Assembly: GCA_045567335.1 (NCBI GenBank)
Contig: JBJLCZ010000006.1
Span: forward strand, 1-64,000
Direction of reading: 5' to 3'
DNA from: Pelagilacustribacter sp045567335
Lineage (GTDB): Bacteria > Pseudomonadota > Alphaproteobacteria > Pelagibacterales > Pelagibacteraceae
DNA: 64,000 bases
The position numbers and the translations under genes are program-made. Of the stretch, positions 44,023-53,041 are shown piece by piece; positions within the stretch are counted from its first letter, which is position 1, and every line of letters starts with the position of its first letter. The notes beneath the pieces were generated by a model that did not search any database, was not told where the DNA came from, and saw only the letters and a program-made list of their open reading frames with translations.

Positions 44023-44794
44023 TTTTAAAAAAAATTTACTAGTCTTGATCTTAATTTTTTTTTCAACTAATTTTTCTTTTTCAGCAGAGATGGTCGAACC
44101 TTTAAAAATAAAATGGAGTTTTAAAGGATTAACCGGAAAATTTGATAGAGCATCACTACAAAGAGGATTTCAAGTATATAAGGAAGTGTGTTCATCTTGT
44201 CATTCTATGCAGTATTTAAGTTATAGAAATTTAGGAGAAGAAGGTGGCCCAGAATTTTCATTAGAGGAGGTTAAAGCAATTGCCGCAAGCATAGAGGTAG
44301 AGGATGGTCCAGATAGTCAAGGAGAGATGTTTACTAGACCTGGGAGACCTTCTGATAAATTTAAGAGTCCTTATCCAAACGTTAATGCATCTATGGCTGC
44401 CAATGGAGGAGCTTATCCTCCAGACATGTCAGTGCTAGTTAAAGCAAGACCGGGTGGTGCTAATTATATTTACTCGATACTAATGGGATATGAAGAGAAA
44501 CCAGCTGATTTTATTTTAGAAGAGGGAGTTTATTACAACAAATATATGAGTGGACAAAAAATTAAAATGTCTAATCCATTATCAGAAGGAATTATTGAGT
44601 ATACAGATGGAACCGAAGCAAGCGAAAGTCAAATGGCAAAAGATGTAACAACATTTTTGGCATGGGCAGCTGAACCTGAATTGGAAGCTAGACATAAAAC
44701 CGGAGTAAAGGTCATGCTATACTTAATTTTATTAACTGTATTAGTTTACCTGAGTATGAAAAGAATATGGTCAAGGATTGACTCTGAAGTATAG
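44009..44794 (+). CDS. petC: Cytochrome c1
   Basis: Heme c subunit of the bc1 complex that passes electrons to soluble cytochrome c. 261 residues: signal peptide (about 1-26, ending FSA), heme motif CSSCH (61-65), the YLSYRNLG segment, PPDMSVLVKARPGG, and a C-terminal membrane anchor (about 235-252). The heme methionine probably lies in the KYMSGQKIKMSNPL region. Its end overlaps the convergent ychF gene by 24 bp. Confidence 0.97.
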   Translation: MKIFNFKKNLLVLILIFFSTNFSFSAEMVEPLKIKWSFKGLTGKFDRASLQRGFQVYKEVCSSCHSMQYLSYRNLGEEGGPEFSLEEVKAIAASIEVEDGPDSQGEMFTRPGRPSDKFKSPYPNVNASMAANGGAYPPDMSVLVKARPGGANYIYSILMGYEEKPADFILEEGVYYNKYMSGQKIKMSNPLSEGIIEYTDGTEASESQMAKDVTTFLAWAAEPELEARHKTGVKVMLYLILLTVLVYLSMKRIWSRIDSEV

Positions 44795-45838
44795 TACATC
44801 TCCATCTTTAACAATATAATCTTTTCCTTCTATTCTTAATTTTCCAACTTCTTTACATTTTTCAGCACTTCCATATTTTATAAAATCTTCACAAGTTACC
44901 GCTTCAGCACGAATAAATTTTTTTTCAAAATCAGTATGAATTACGCTTGCTGCTTTTGGGGCATAAGTATTTTTTTCTATGGTCCATGCTCTACTTTCTT
45001 CTGGACCAGAAGTAAAAAATGTGTCCAGATTTAATAATTCATATCCCTCTCTAATTAATTTATTCAAACCCGTCTTGTTTAAGCCAATTTCTTTCATAAA
45101 AGACTCTCTTTCATCTTTGGCTAAACCCATAATTTGATCTTCTATGTCAGCACAAATATTTACAATTTTTTCATGAGAATATTCTTTTTTTATCATTTCA
45201 GTGTATTTATTTCCTACAGTTAGACTATCTTCATCTAAATTACATACAATGATTTTTGGTTTTATACTTAATAGTCCCAATGAAGATAAAAATTTTTCTT
45301 CTAACAAGTCTAATTTGTCGTCACTCCCTTTGTTTAATAAACTTAATTTTTTTTCTAAAATATCGATCTCTTTTACAGAAAGTAATTTTTTTTTACCTTT
45401 TTCTAGTTTTTTTTGAATTAAATCAATATCGGCCAACAATATTTCAGTTTTAATTGTTTCCAGGTCATTTATGGGATTAACATCAACATTTACATGAGTA
45501 ATCTTTTCAGATTCAAAGCATCTTACCAGATGAATTATAGCATCTACTTCTCTAATATGTGAAAGAAATTTATTACCTAAGCCTTCGCCTTTGGAAGCGC
45601 CTTTTACTAGCCCCGCAATATCTACAAAAGTAATATTGGTATAAATTTTTTTCTTAGAATTGGATAATTTTGATAATTGATCCAGTCTATTATCTAGTAC
45701 ATCTACTATTCCAATGTTAGGATCAATAGTACAAAATGGAAAATTTGCTGCTTCTGCGTTCTTTGAAGCTGTTAAAGCGTTAAACAATGTTGATTTACCA
45801 ACATTTGGCAAACCGACAATTCCACATTTAAATCCCAT
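44771..45838 (-). CDS. ychF: Redox-regulated ATPase YchF (Obg family)
   Basis: Translation-associated P-loop NTPase that prefers ATP. 355 residues: G1 GLPNVGKSTLFNAL near the N terminus, the DIAGLVKGASKGEGLGNKF switch II segment read in parts, a helical insertion, and a C-terminal TGS-like domain with RAWTIEKNTYAPKAA and DFEKKFIRAE. The usual NKxD is replaced by the family's variant (VCNLDED). It overlaps the pth stop by 11 nt. Confidence 0.97.
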   Translation of the reverse strand: MGFKCGIVGLPNVGKSTLFNALTASKNAEAANFPFCTIDPNIGIVDVLDNRLDQLSKLSNSKKKIYTNITFVDIAGLVKGASKGEGLGNKFLSHIREVDAIIHLVRCFESEKITHVNVDVNPINDLETIKTEILLADIDLIQKKLEKGKKKLLSVKEIDILEKKLSLLNKGSDDKLDLLEEKFLSSLGLLSIKPKIIVCNLDEDSLTVGNKYTEMIKKEYSHEKIVNICADIEDQIMGLAKDERESFMKEIGLNKTGLNKLIREGYELLNLDTFFTSGPEESRAWTIEKNTYAPKAASVIHTDFEKKFIRAEAVTCEDFIKYGSAEKCKEVGKLRIEGKDYIVKDGDVLYFRVNP

Positions 45839-46400
45839 TAAGATTTTGATTTACTTTACTTGAGAATAAATCTATTTTTTTTTCAATAAGTGTCGGAATA
45901 GATTTAACAATTTCATCAGTAATCTCTTTTATCTTATCTTCTTCATCTTCTTTGAAATCTTCAAGCACATGACTATTAACTTTCTTTTTTTCTTTAGGAT
46001 GTCCTATTCCTATTCTAACCCGCGAGTAGTCTTTTCCAATAAATTTATCAATTGACTCAATTCCATTATGACCTGCGCTAGTTCCTCCAAACTTAGCTTT
46101 AACTTTTCCAAAGTCAATATCCATATCATCGTGAAAAACTATTACATCCTTTGCATCGATTTTGAAATAATCAATTAATTCTTTTATTGCAGTTCCTGAA
46201 TTGTTCATAAAAGTTAAGGGTTTAATAGCATATACTTTTTTTGTATCAATATTACCTGTTGTTAATAAACCTTTAAATTTTGGTTTTTGTTTTGAGAGTT
46301 TAAAGTGCAGATTAATCGCATCAATAATTTTGAATCCGATATTGTGTCTATTATTTGTGCTGTTAGGCCCTGGATTGCCTAGTCCAACTAGTAAAAGCAT
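45828..46400 (-). CDS. pth: Peptidyl-tRNA hydrolase
   Basis: Recycles peptidyl-tRNAs released prematurely from ribosomes. 190 residues with LLVGLGNPGPNSTNNRHNIGF in parts (catalytic His in NNRHNIGF), KPLTFMNNSG, VFHDDMDIDFGKVK and GGTSAGHNGIES. It lies 6 nt after rplY and overlaps ychF; the rplY-pth-ychF order is widespread in bacteria. Confidence 0.97.
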   Translation of the reverse strand: MLLLVGLGNPGPNSTNNRHNIGFKIIDAINLHFKLSKQKPKFKGLLTTGNIDTKKVYAIKPLTFMNNSGTAIKELIDYFKIDAKDVIVFHDDMDIDFGKVKAKFGGTSAGHNGIESIDKFIGKDYSRVRIGIGHPKEKKKVNSHVLEDFKEDEEDKIKEITDEIVKSIPTLIEKKIDLFSSKVNQNLNGI

Positions 46401-46406
46401 ATTTAA

Positions 46407-47171
46407 TTATTTTTTTTCAGCAGGTTTTTTTTCTGTTGTAGGTTTTTTATCTCCAGCCACTTTTTTTTCTCCAGCTGGTTCTTTTCCTTTTTCGTCTTTT
46501 TTAGGTGCTTCACCCTCTTTTCCTGGAGCAACTTCGGCTCCTTCTGCTACTGCTCCTTCTCCTTCTTCTCCCTCTGCAACTGTTCCCTCTGTTGGTTTCT
46601 CAGGCTCTTTAACAATTGTAGGAGCAGCAACTGTTGCAATAACAAAATCTCTATCTGTAATTGTTGGGCTAACTTTATCAGGTAAATTAACTGACGAGAT
46701 TTTAATGCTTGTTCCAATATCTGTTCCTGCTAAATCTATTATTATATCGTCAGGTATTTTATCTGCAGGACATTTTAATTCTACTTTTCTTCTAACTATA
46801 TTTAACACCCCGCCTCTTTTAAGTCCTGGTGAGTCAGCATGATTTTTAAATTGCACAGGTATCTCAATTGTAATTTTTGTACCAGCTACTATTCTCATGA
46901 AATCAATGTGGATAGGTTCATCTGAAACTACGTGGTATGCAATTTCTCTTGGAATAACTTTTTGTTTTTGACCTTCTATATCTAGTTCAATCACAGTTGA
47001 AAGAAATGAATCTGAATTCAAAATTTTTGAGATAGATTTTTTTTCAATAGAAATTTTTGAATTTTCATCTTTACCCCCGTATAAGATACAAGGTATTAAG
47101 CCATCAGCTCTTAATTTCTTTGTTTCGCCGTTTGAGCGTCCTTCTCTTTTTATAGCTTTTAAATTATTCAT
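46407..47171 (-). CDS. rplY: 50S ribosomal protein L25 (Ctc/TL5 type) with low-complexity tail
   Basis: Binds 5S rRNA. The N-terminal L25 domain (about 1-90) includes KREGRSNGETKKLRADG and IPCILYGGK. The TL5-type beta domain follows (about 95-185, with IHIDFMRI and LKRGGVLNIVRR). The last ~65 residues are Ala/Glu/Gly/Lys/Pro repeats with units such as EKKP, visibly richer in G+C than the neighbours. Such tails occur in alphaproteobacterial L25. It follows prs after 50 nt and precedes pth by 6 nt. Confidence 0.95.
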   Translation of the reverse strand: MNNLKAIKREGRSNGETKKLRADGLIPCILYGGKDENSKISIEKKSISKILNSDSFLSTVIELDIEGQKQKVIPREIAYHVVSDEPIHIDFMRIVAGTKITIEIPVQFKNHADSPGLKRGGVLNIVRRKVELKCPADKIPDDIIIDLAGTDIGTSIKISSVNLPDKVSPTITDRDFVIATVAAPTIVKEPEKPTEGTVAEGEEGEGAVAEGAEVAPGKEGEAPKKDEKGKEPAGEKKVAGDKKPTTEKKPAEKK

Positions 47172-47221
47172 GATATTATTTCGAAGTGCTATATAACTCT
47201 ACTTTTGAAATTTGACAAGTG

Positions 47222-48154
47222 TTAATTGAATAAATCTGAGACAGAATTGGAGTTTGCTATTCTTTTTATAGCCTCTGCCATAAGAGAAGATATAGATAAT
47301 ACCTCTATTTTATTGTTATTTTTTATTTTTTTGGAATTATCTATTGTATCAGTAATGATAAGCTTTTTTATTTTAGATTTTTTAATCTTTAATACTGCGT
47401 CGCCACTTAAAACCGCATGAGTAATAAAAACATATACTTCTATCGCTCCAGCTTTTTTTAAAGCATCTACAGCATTAACTATTGTGCCTCCACTATCTAT
47501 AATATCATCTACAATTATACATGTTTTACCTTTAACGTTTCCAATTATATTCATGACTTGTGACTGACCTGGTTTAGGCCTTCTTTTATCTATAATAGCT
47601 AATTCAGCTTTAATTCTTGTTGCAAGTCCTCTTGTTCTCTGAACACCTCCGACGTCAGGGGAAACACAAATTAATTTTTTTGTTTTAAATTTTCTTTTGA
47701 TATATTTTGCAAACAAAGGAGTTGTAAACAAGTTATCAACTGGCATATCAAAAAAACCTTGAATTTGACCAGCGTGCAAATCAACAGTAACAACTCTACT
47801 TGCTCCAGCATTGGTAATTAAATTTGCAACAACTTTTGCTGAGATAGAAGTTCTTGGTGCTACTTTTCTATCCTGTCTGGCATAACCATAATAAGGAATC
47901 ACTGCGGTAACATTTTTAGCGGAGGATCTTTTCAATGCATCTATAACAAGCAAAAGCTCCATCAGATTATCATTTGCAGGATTAGAAGTGGACTGAATTA
48001 CAAAAACACTATTTCCTCTGATATTTTCATTAATTTCTATATAAATTTCTCCATCAGAAAATCTTTTGATGTTTGTATTTACCAATTTAAGCTTTAATTG
48101 TTTGGAGATATCCTTACTGAGCTTAGGGTTGCTAGTTCCAGATAATATTTTCAT
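47222..48154 (-). CDS. prs: Ribose-phosphate pyrophosphokinase
   Basis: Makes PRPP for nucleotide, histidine and tryptophan synthesis. 310 residues, normal. KILSGTSNPKLSKDI starts the protein. The catalytic loop is in YYGYARQDRKVAPRTSIS, the divalent-metal site in VDLHAGQIQGFF, and the PRPP motif in CIIVDDIIDSGGT. It is preceded by a good candidate promoter (48167-48195). It lies upstream of rplY-pth-ychF. Confidence 0.98.
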   Translation of the reverse strand: MKILSGTSNPKLSKDISKQLKLKLVNTNIKRFSDGEIYIEINENIRGNSVFVIQSTSNPANDNLMELLLVIDALKRSSAKNVTAVIPYYGYARQDRKVAPRTSISAKVVANLITNAGASRVVTVDLHAGQIQGFFDMPVDNLFTTPLFAKYIKRKFKTKKLICVSPDVGGVQRTRGLATRIKAELAIIDKRRPKPGQSQVMNIIGNVKGKTCIIVDDIIDSGGTIVNAVDALKKAGAIEVYVFITHAVLSGDAVLKIKKSKIKKLIITDTIDNSKKIKNNNKIEVLSISSLMAEAIKRIANSNSVSDLFN

Positions 48155-48166
48155 GAAAGATATCTA

Positions 48167-48195
48167 TTTATACAATTATTTTTTTAAGTTTTCAA
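48167..48195 (-). promoter_or_regulatory. Candidate sigma-70 promoter of prs
   Basis: On the minus strand TTGAAA (48190-48195), a 17-nt spacer and TATAAA (48167-48172) match the consensus at five of six positions each. The -35 lies inside the last codons of pgeF, and the predicted start falls about 6 nt before the prs ATG at 48154. Confidence 0.5.
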
Positions 48196-48945
48196 ACATA
48201 TTGTTGATATACAACGCCCATAGTCACTTTCATTTAATTTTTTTGACCTTCTATAGCTAAAAAAATTATCCTGATCTTTAAAAGTATCCATATCAATATT
48301 ATCTATATTTTTAACACCTAATTTGTTTAATTTACTGTTAACAAAAGCTCTAATATCAAATAATAATTTTTTTTTATTTTTTTTGATGAAAAATACAGAA
48401 TTTTCTTTAGATTTTTTTAGGAAATTATGAAAAAAATCTACTTCAACTTCATAACTTTGTGCACCTATACAGGGACCTACGCAAGCAACAATATCATTTT
48501 CTGCATTTATCTCTCTAAACTTATTTAGAGTATTTTCAATTATTCCAGAAAAACATCCTTTCCAACCGGCATGGATACATCCAATAATTTCATTTTTTTT
48601 ATCGTATAAAATAATAGGTACGCAATCAGCAGTTAAAACACCTAAAGCAAAACCCTTTAAATTAGTTATTAAAGCATCAGATTTAAATTTTTTTATTTTT
48701 TTATTGGTACTGTTAACAATAATCACTTTATTGCTGTGAGTTTGATTCATCAAAATTAAATCTTTTCTATGTAGTTCTAATTTTTGAGCGACGTGTTCTA
48801 AATTTTTTTTTATATTATCCTTGCTATCTCCAGAGCCTTCTCCACAATTTAGACTTTGATATATACTTTTTGAATGCCCGTTTTTTCTAGAAAAAAAACA
48901 ATGACTCACATTACTGAATTTTTTTAATTTTGTTGAGTAAAACAT
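48184..48945 (-). CDS. pgeF: Peptidoglycan editing factor PgeF (YfiH/LACC1, purine nucleoside phosphorylase family)
   Basis: 253 residues of the YfiH family, once called polyphenol oxidase or laccase. Members hydrolyse mis-incorporated dipeptides during murein synthesis or act on purine nucleosides. The zinc-site motifs are LTADCVPI, IHAGWKGCFSG and GPCIGAQSYEV. LNCGEGSGDSKDN is the conserved early segment. It overlaps the midA-like gene by one base. Which reaction dominates is not shown by sequence. Confidence 0.9.
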   Translation of the reverse strand: MFYSTKLKKFSNVSHCFFSRKNGHSKSIYQSLNCGEGSGDSKDNIKKNLEHVAQKLELHRKDLILMNQTHSNKVIIVNSTNKKIKKFKSDALITNLKGFALGVLTADCVPIILYDKKNEIIGCIHAGWKGCFSGIIENTLNKFREINAENDIVACVGPCIGAQSYEVEVDFFHNFLKKSKENSVFFIKKNKKKLLFDIRAFVNSKLNKLGVKNIDNIDMDTFKDQDNFFSYRRSKKLNESDYGRCISTICLKT

Positions 48946-50009
48946 TATTTAAATCCTACAATTTCTTTTAAAGATTTTTTGTGGGCAAGAATCACCTTAA
49001 AAAGATTTCCCATATATTTTGGGTCTAAAAGTCTTTTTAATCTTAAAAATAAATCTGTTTTTTCTTTAAAGTTCATTTTAAAACTCAACATTTCTGCTCT
49101 TTCTAATATACCTAGCTTTTTTAAAAAAAAGCTTTGTGTAACAATATTTTCAACATTTAACTTTTTTTGTAAAAAAAATTCCTTTAGAATTCCAAAATTA
49201 ACCAAAGAAGTTATATCTGCATCGCCAAGATTTACAAATAACTTGTTTTGCTTATGACTCTTTATAGATTGAAGTGTATTTAAATTTAATTGTTTAACAT
49301 AGCCATAATCAATTAATAATAGTCCTCCTCCTTCAAGATTAATTTTGTCTAACATAGGTTTAAGGATATTAAGACCCAATTTAGGAAACTCTATAAATTT
49401 TAGTTTTTTAAGTATTTTGAATTTTTTTATATCTGAGATATTCTTTTTTTTAGCTTTAATTAGCTTCTCTTTTACTTTATTTTTTTTATTTAAGTACACA
49501 TATTGTTCGTAAATATTGTTCTTAATTCTTTTAAATTGTTTAATTGGAATTGCATCAAAAAATTCATTACCAAAAAATAATACCGGACCTTTTTTTAAGC
49601 TTTTAAAACTGGATATCCATTTGATATTTTTATTTTGGATATTTAATTTTTGTATATTTTTAAGTTTTTTACTTTTTTCAAACATATAAAAATTTAATTT
49701 ACTTTGAAATTTAGGAAAATTTTTAAAAGCTTTAATTAATATTTTTGTTAAATTTCCATTTCCAGGACCTAATTCTATAATATTAAAGTTATTTGGTTTA
49801 CCTAAACTTTCCCAAAAAGTAATAATCCAAACAGCAAGCATTTCACTAAATAAGGGAGAAATAGAGGGAGAAGTTATAAAATCACCCGCTTTTCCAAAGG
49901 GATTGTTTTTTGAATAATAACCGTAAACATTATTATATAAAACATCCTCGAGAAAATCGTCTAAAGCAATTATTTTTCTCCTTTTAAAATACCTGCTATT
50001 AGATTTCAT
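48945..50009 (-). CDS. SAM-dependent methyltransferase, MidA/NDUFAF7 family
   Basis: A class I methyltransferase of the family that includes NDUFAF7, which methylates an arginine of the complex I 49-kDa subunit. The SAM site is IIELGPGNGNLT. SPLFSEMLAVWI and FFGNEFFDAIPIKQF are family landmarks. I chose ATG 50009 (about 354 residues, overlapping lgt by 11 nt) over the TTG at 50027. The lgt-midA-pgeF order is conserved in alphaproteobacteria. The bacterial substrate is inferred, not known. Confidence 0.85.
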   Translation of the reverse strand: MKSNSRYFKRRKIIALDDFLEDVLYNNVYGYYSKNNPFGKAGDFITSPSISPLFSEMLAVWIITFWESLGKPNNFNIIELGPGNGNLTKILIKAFKNFPKFQSKLNFYMFEKSKKLKNIQKLNIQNKNIKWISSFKSLKKGPVLFFGNEFFDAIPIKQFKRIKNNIYEQYVYLNKKNKVKEKLIKAKKKNISDIKKFKILKKLKFIEFPKLGLNILKPMLDKINLEGGGLLLIDYGYVKQLNLNTLQSIKSHKQNKLFVNLGDADITSLVNFGILKEFFLQKKLNVENIVTQSFFLKKLGILERAEMLSFKMNFKEKTDLFLRLKRLLDPKYMGNLFKVILAHKKSLKEIVGFK

Positions 50010-50793
50010 TTTTTTTAATTTTTGCAAATAAAATTAATCCGATTAAAAGCATTAATAAACTTAAAAAAGAACCCATACTTAATTTTTTATAAATATAACC
50101 TATTTGAATATCTGGTTCTCTAAATTGTTCACAAAATATTCTAAAAACTCCATAAATTATAAGAAAAAAACTAGAGCATACTCCTGTTTTAATTTCTCTT
50201 TTTTTAGAGATGGTTATTAATATTATAAATAATATAATTCCTTCTAAAAAAGCTTCATAAAGTTGAGAAGGGTGTCGCGGAAGGTTATCTACTGTTGGAA
50301 AAATTACTGACCAAAAAAATTCTGAAGGTCTTCCGTATAATTCTGCATTGATAAAGTTTGCGATTCTACCGAAAAATAGCCCTATTGGGGCTACACACGC
50401 TATTACATCTAAAAATAATAAAGAATTAAAGTTTCTTTTTTTAGAATTGGAAAAAAGCAAAGTAGCAAAAACTACTCCGACCACAGCACCATGAAATGAC
50501 ATACCACCTTGCCAAATTTTAAAAATTTCTAGAGGATTTTCGTAGTAAAATGGTAAATTATAGAAAATTATATAACCAATTCTTCCACCTAATATGATTC
50601 CTAAAATCAAATAAGAAATTAAATTATCAAAATTTTCGATTTTTAAATTTTCAGTAGGTTTAGTCTTATAAATTAAAATTTTTTTTCCAACCCACCACCC
50701 ACCTAAAATACCAATTATGTACGCAAGCGAATACCATCTTATTTCAATAATACCTAAATCCACTAATATGGGGTTTAAATTATGAATATACAT
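49999..50793 (-). CDS. lgt: Prolipoprotein diacylglyceryl transferase
   Basis: Transfers diacylglycerol from phosphatidylglycerol to the lipobox cysteine of prolipoproteins in the inner membrane. 264 residues, about seven helices, with IRWYSLAYI near the start and the Lgt signature GRIANFINAELYGRPS, followed by PRHPSQLYEAFLEG. Divergent from ubiK (54-nt gap); its 3' end overlaps the midA-like gene. Confidence 0.97.
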   Translation of the reverse strand: MYIHNLNPILVDLGIIEIRWYSLAYIIGILGGWWVGKKILIYKTKPTENLKIENFDNLISYLILGIILGGRIGYIIFYNLPFYYENPLEIFKIWQGGMSFHGAVVGVVFATLLFSNSKKRNFNSLLFLDVIACVAPIGLFFGRIANFINAELYGRPSEFFWSVIFPTVDNLPRHPSQLYEAFLEGIILFIILITISKKREIKTGVCSSFFLIIYGVFRIFCEQFREPDIQIGYIYKKLSMGSFLSLLMLLIGLILFAKIKKNEI

Positions 50794-50813
50794 AAAGATA
50801 ATTTATAACATAA

Positions 50814-50835
50814 TTGATAAATTTTTTTTTATCAA
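50814..50835. repeat. Inverted repeat between lgt and ubiK
   Basis: TTGATAAA (50814-50821) and TTTATCAA (50828-50835) are perfect inverted copies separated by six T residues. It lies centrally in the 54-nt divergent gap, 12 nt before the ubiK ATG. It could be an operator or a chance palindrome in AT-rich DNA. Confidence 0.4.
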
Positions 50836-50847
50836 ATAAGATTAGCT

Positions 50848-51078
50848 ATGAGCAAGTCAGAAAAATTGTTAAAATTACTATCAGACATGTTAGAAAATGG
50901 TATTTTATCAACACAAGATGTAAAAAAAGAAGTTTTAACTAATCTAAAATTTCAAAAAGATAACTTAGTAAGTAAATTAGATTTAGTTTCAAGAGAAGAA
51001 TTTGAAATTTTAAAAAAGATAGTTGTTAAACAAAATAAGGAAATTAAGCTACTTAAAAAAAAAAAATTAAAAAGGTAA
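50848..51078 (+). CDS. ubiK: Ubiquinone biosynthesis accessory factor UbiK (BMFP/YqiC)
   Basis: 76 residues with an amphipathic N-terminal helix (about 1-20) and a C-terminal coiled coil (SREEFEILKKIVVKQNKEI region) ending in a lysine run. This is the layout of membrane-fusogenic BMFP/UbiK proteins that assist ubiquinone synthesis. Its place divergent from lgt is typical for alphaproteobacteria. The family match rests on LVSREEFE plus context. The 3' end overlaps the convergent kinase gene by 12 bp. Confidence 0.82.
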   Translation: MSKSEKLLKLLSDMLENGILSTQDVKKEVLTNLKFQKDNLVSKLDLVSREEFEILKKIVVKQNKEIKLLKKKKLKR

Positions 51079-52383
51079 AGAAATTTTAACTTGTAAGCCT
51101 CCGAGGTCGCTTTTTGATAAACTAATGTTGCCTCCATGAGAATTTATAATATCTTGTGATATAGAAAGTCCTAAACCTACTCCAAGTTTATTGAGACTTC
51201 TGCTTTTATCTAATCTGTAAAAAGGCTTAAATACATTTTGAAGTTGATCATCAGGTATTCCAGGACCATCATCATCTATGAAAATTATCAACCTATTTGT
51301 AGTTTTATTAACTTCTATAAACACATTATTACCATAAGAAAGGCCATTTTGGATAATATTATTAAAAGATCTTTCAAGTTCATTCTTCCTTGCTTCTAAC
51401 TGTATACTATCTTTAATTTTTAAATTAATTTTTTTATTATTAAATTTCTCAACAATTTTTTGTAAAAAATTATTAAAGTGAATAATAGTAGATTTTTCCT
51501 TAATTTGTGATTTTGCGAATTCCAAGTAATCATTTAACATTTTTTCCATTTCGTCTATATCTTTTGACATTTTACTCGAAACATCTTTTTGATTTAACAT
51601 TGCTAATTGTAATTTTAATCTAGTTAACGGAGTTCTTAAATCATGACTAATGCCTGAAAGCATTTCTGATCTTTGGTTTAAATGTCTGTTAATTCTTTTG
51701 ACCATTCTATCAAATTCGTATGAAGCCTTTCTTATTTCTGATGCTCCTGAAGCTCTGAATTCATTTATATAATCTCCTTTGCCAAATCTCTCTGCAGCTT
51801 TTGCTAGATTAACGATTGGTCTTGTTTGATTTTTTAAAAATATTATTGCTATAAAAATAAGCACAAAAGATGGAACTGTAATCCATAATAAAAATAACCT
51901 TACAGAAGAAGTGGCTATCTTGCTTCTAGGAAAAAAAAACTGAATAATTTTATCGTTAGATCTAATTCTAACTTCTACAATATCTTTGTAATTAGAAGTA
52001 TTAAACCAATAATTGTTATTCCCAAAAGCAGATTTTAATTCCCTTCTCAATGATCTATCCATTGGACTAAATTTTCGTTCATTTGAAACTTTCGGAAGAT
52101 CTTGATCTAAAAAATTAATTACGTAGTTAAAGTTTTTTTTATAAATATTTGCTAATACTTCTTTTTGATTTTTTTGATTATAATTAAAATCTATTAAAGT
52201 TTTTATTTCTCCAACTAAAGATCTTGTCATGCCTTTATTAGCTTTAATCCAAATACTGTCGAAAAAAACTACAGTAATTATTAATTGTAAAATAATTATT
52301 GGAGCAGCAACTATAATTAAAGATCTATAAAAAAGACTTTTTGGCAATATAATTTTTAATGTTCTATTCAGTCCAGAGAACAT
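51067..52383 (-). CDS. EnvZ-like sensor histidine kinase
   Basis: 438 residues: N-terminal membrane helix (about 20-42), periplasmic sensor region (about 45-160), second helix (about 163-183), HAMP linker (RPIVNLAKAAERFGKGDY), H-box GISHDLRTPLTRLK (H247), and an ATPase domain with NNIIQNGLSYG, DDGPGIPD and GVGLGLSI. This is the EnvZ/OmpB branch. It overlaps the response-regulator gene by 20 nt, forming a MarR-OmpR-EnvZ cassette. The signal sensed is unknown. Confidence 0.92.
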   Translation of the reverse strand: MFSGLNRTLKIILPKSLFYRSLIIVAAPIIILQLIITVVFFDSIWIKANKGMTRSLVGEIKTLIDFNYNQKNQKEVLANIYKKNFNYVINFLDQDLPKVSNERKFSPMDRSLRRELKSAFGNNNYWFNTSNYKDIVEVRIRSNDKIIQFFFPRSKIATSSVRLFLLWITVPSFVLIFIAIIFLKNQTRPIVNLAKAAERFGKGDYINEFRASGASEIRKASYEFDRMVKRINRHLNQRSEMLSGISHDLRTPLTRLKLQLAMLNQKDVSSKMSKDIDEMEKMLNDYLEFAKSQIKEKSTIIHFNNFLQKIVEKFNNKKINLKIKDSIQLEARKNELERSFNNIIQNGLSYGNNVFIEVNKTTNRLIIFIDDDGPGIPDDQLQNVFKPFYRLDKSRSLNKLGVGLGLSISQDIINSHGGNISLSKSDLGGLQVKISLPF

Positions 52384-53041
52384 ATCCCGACCCCCTTATC
52401 GTTTGTAGATATTTTGGATTTTTTGGATTTTCTTCAATTTTTTGTCTAAGTCTTGTTATCATTACATCTATAGATCTCTCTTGAGTTATATTTGAAATTT
52501 TACCAATCTGTTCTCTAGAAAAGGTTTTTCCAGGATGACTTAACATTTCTGTCAGAACTTTTTTTTCTGCATTATTTATTTTTAACGTTTTAGATTTAAA
52601 ATTTAAGGTCATTTTATTTAAATCTATTTTCGCTTTTCCAATATAATTAATATTTTTTAAATTATTTATTTTGTTTTTAGAAAGAATATTATTAATTCTT
52701 AATAATAATTCTTTTGGTTCAAAAGGTTTACCTAAATAATCATCAGCTCCTAATTCAAGACCTTTTATTCTATTTTCAACTTCTCCTTTTGCTGTAAGTA
52801 AAATGATAGGAATATCTGAGTCTTTCTTAATTTCTTTCGTTAATTCAAACCCACTTTGTCCAGGCATCATTACATCAAGCACTATTAAATTAAACTTAAA
52901 TTTATTACAAAGATACTTTGCTTTCTCTGCATCAAAAGCTGTAGAAACAATAAAATTGTTCTCATTAAGATATTCTTTTATTAGCTCTCTGATTCTGTCA
53001 TCATCATCAACTACTAAAATATGTATTTTATTTTTTTCCAT
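52364..53041 (-). CDS. OmpR-family response regulator (PetR-like)
   Basis: 225 residues. The receiver domain has the acidic pocket DDDD, the phospho-acceptor D56 in VLDVMMPGQSG, and LLTAKGE. The C-terminal winged helix (about 130-225) includes LSHPGKTFSREQI and RSIDVMITRLRQKIEENP. In alphaproteobacteria the orthologous regulator next to a MarR gene is called PetR, linked in Rhodobacter to cytochrome bc1 expression. Whether that role holds here is inference. It overlaps both neighbours (14 and 20 nt). Confidence 0.92.
   Translation of the reverse strand: MEKNKIHILVVDDDDRIRELIKEYLNENNFIVSTAFDAEKAKYLCNKFKFNLIVLDVMMPGQSGFELTKEIKKDSDIPIILLTAKGEVENRIKGLELGADDYLGKPFEPKELLLRINNILSKNKINNLKNINYIGKAKIDLNKMTLNFKSKTLKINNAEKKVLTEMLSHPGKTFSREQIGKISNITQERSIDVMITRLRQKIEENPKNPKYLQTIRGSGYVLWTE

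Noticed and set aside
46201..46842. Long Ser/Pro/Ala-rich open frame on the plus strand
   Set aside because: It is antisense to pth and rplY; the composition mirrors the L25 low-complexity tail, and both minus-strand genes have full family motifs.
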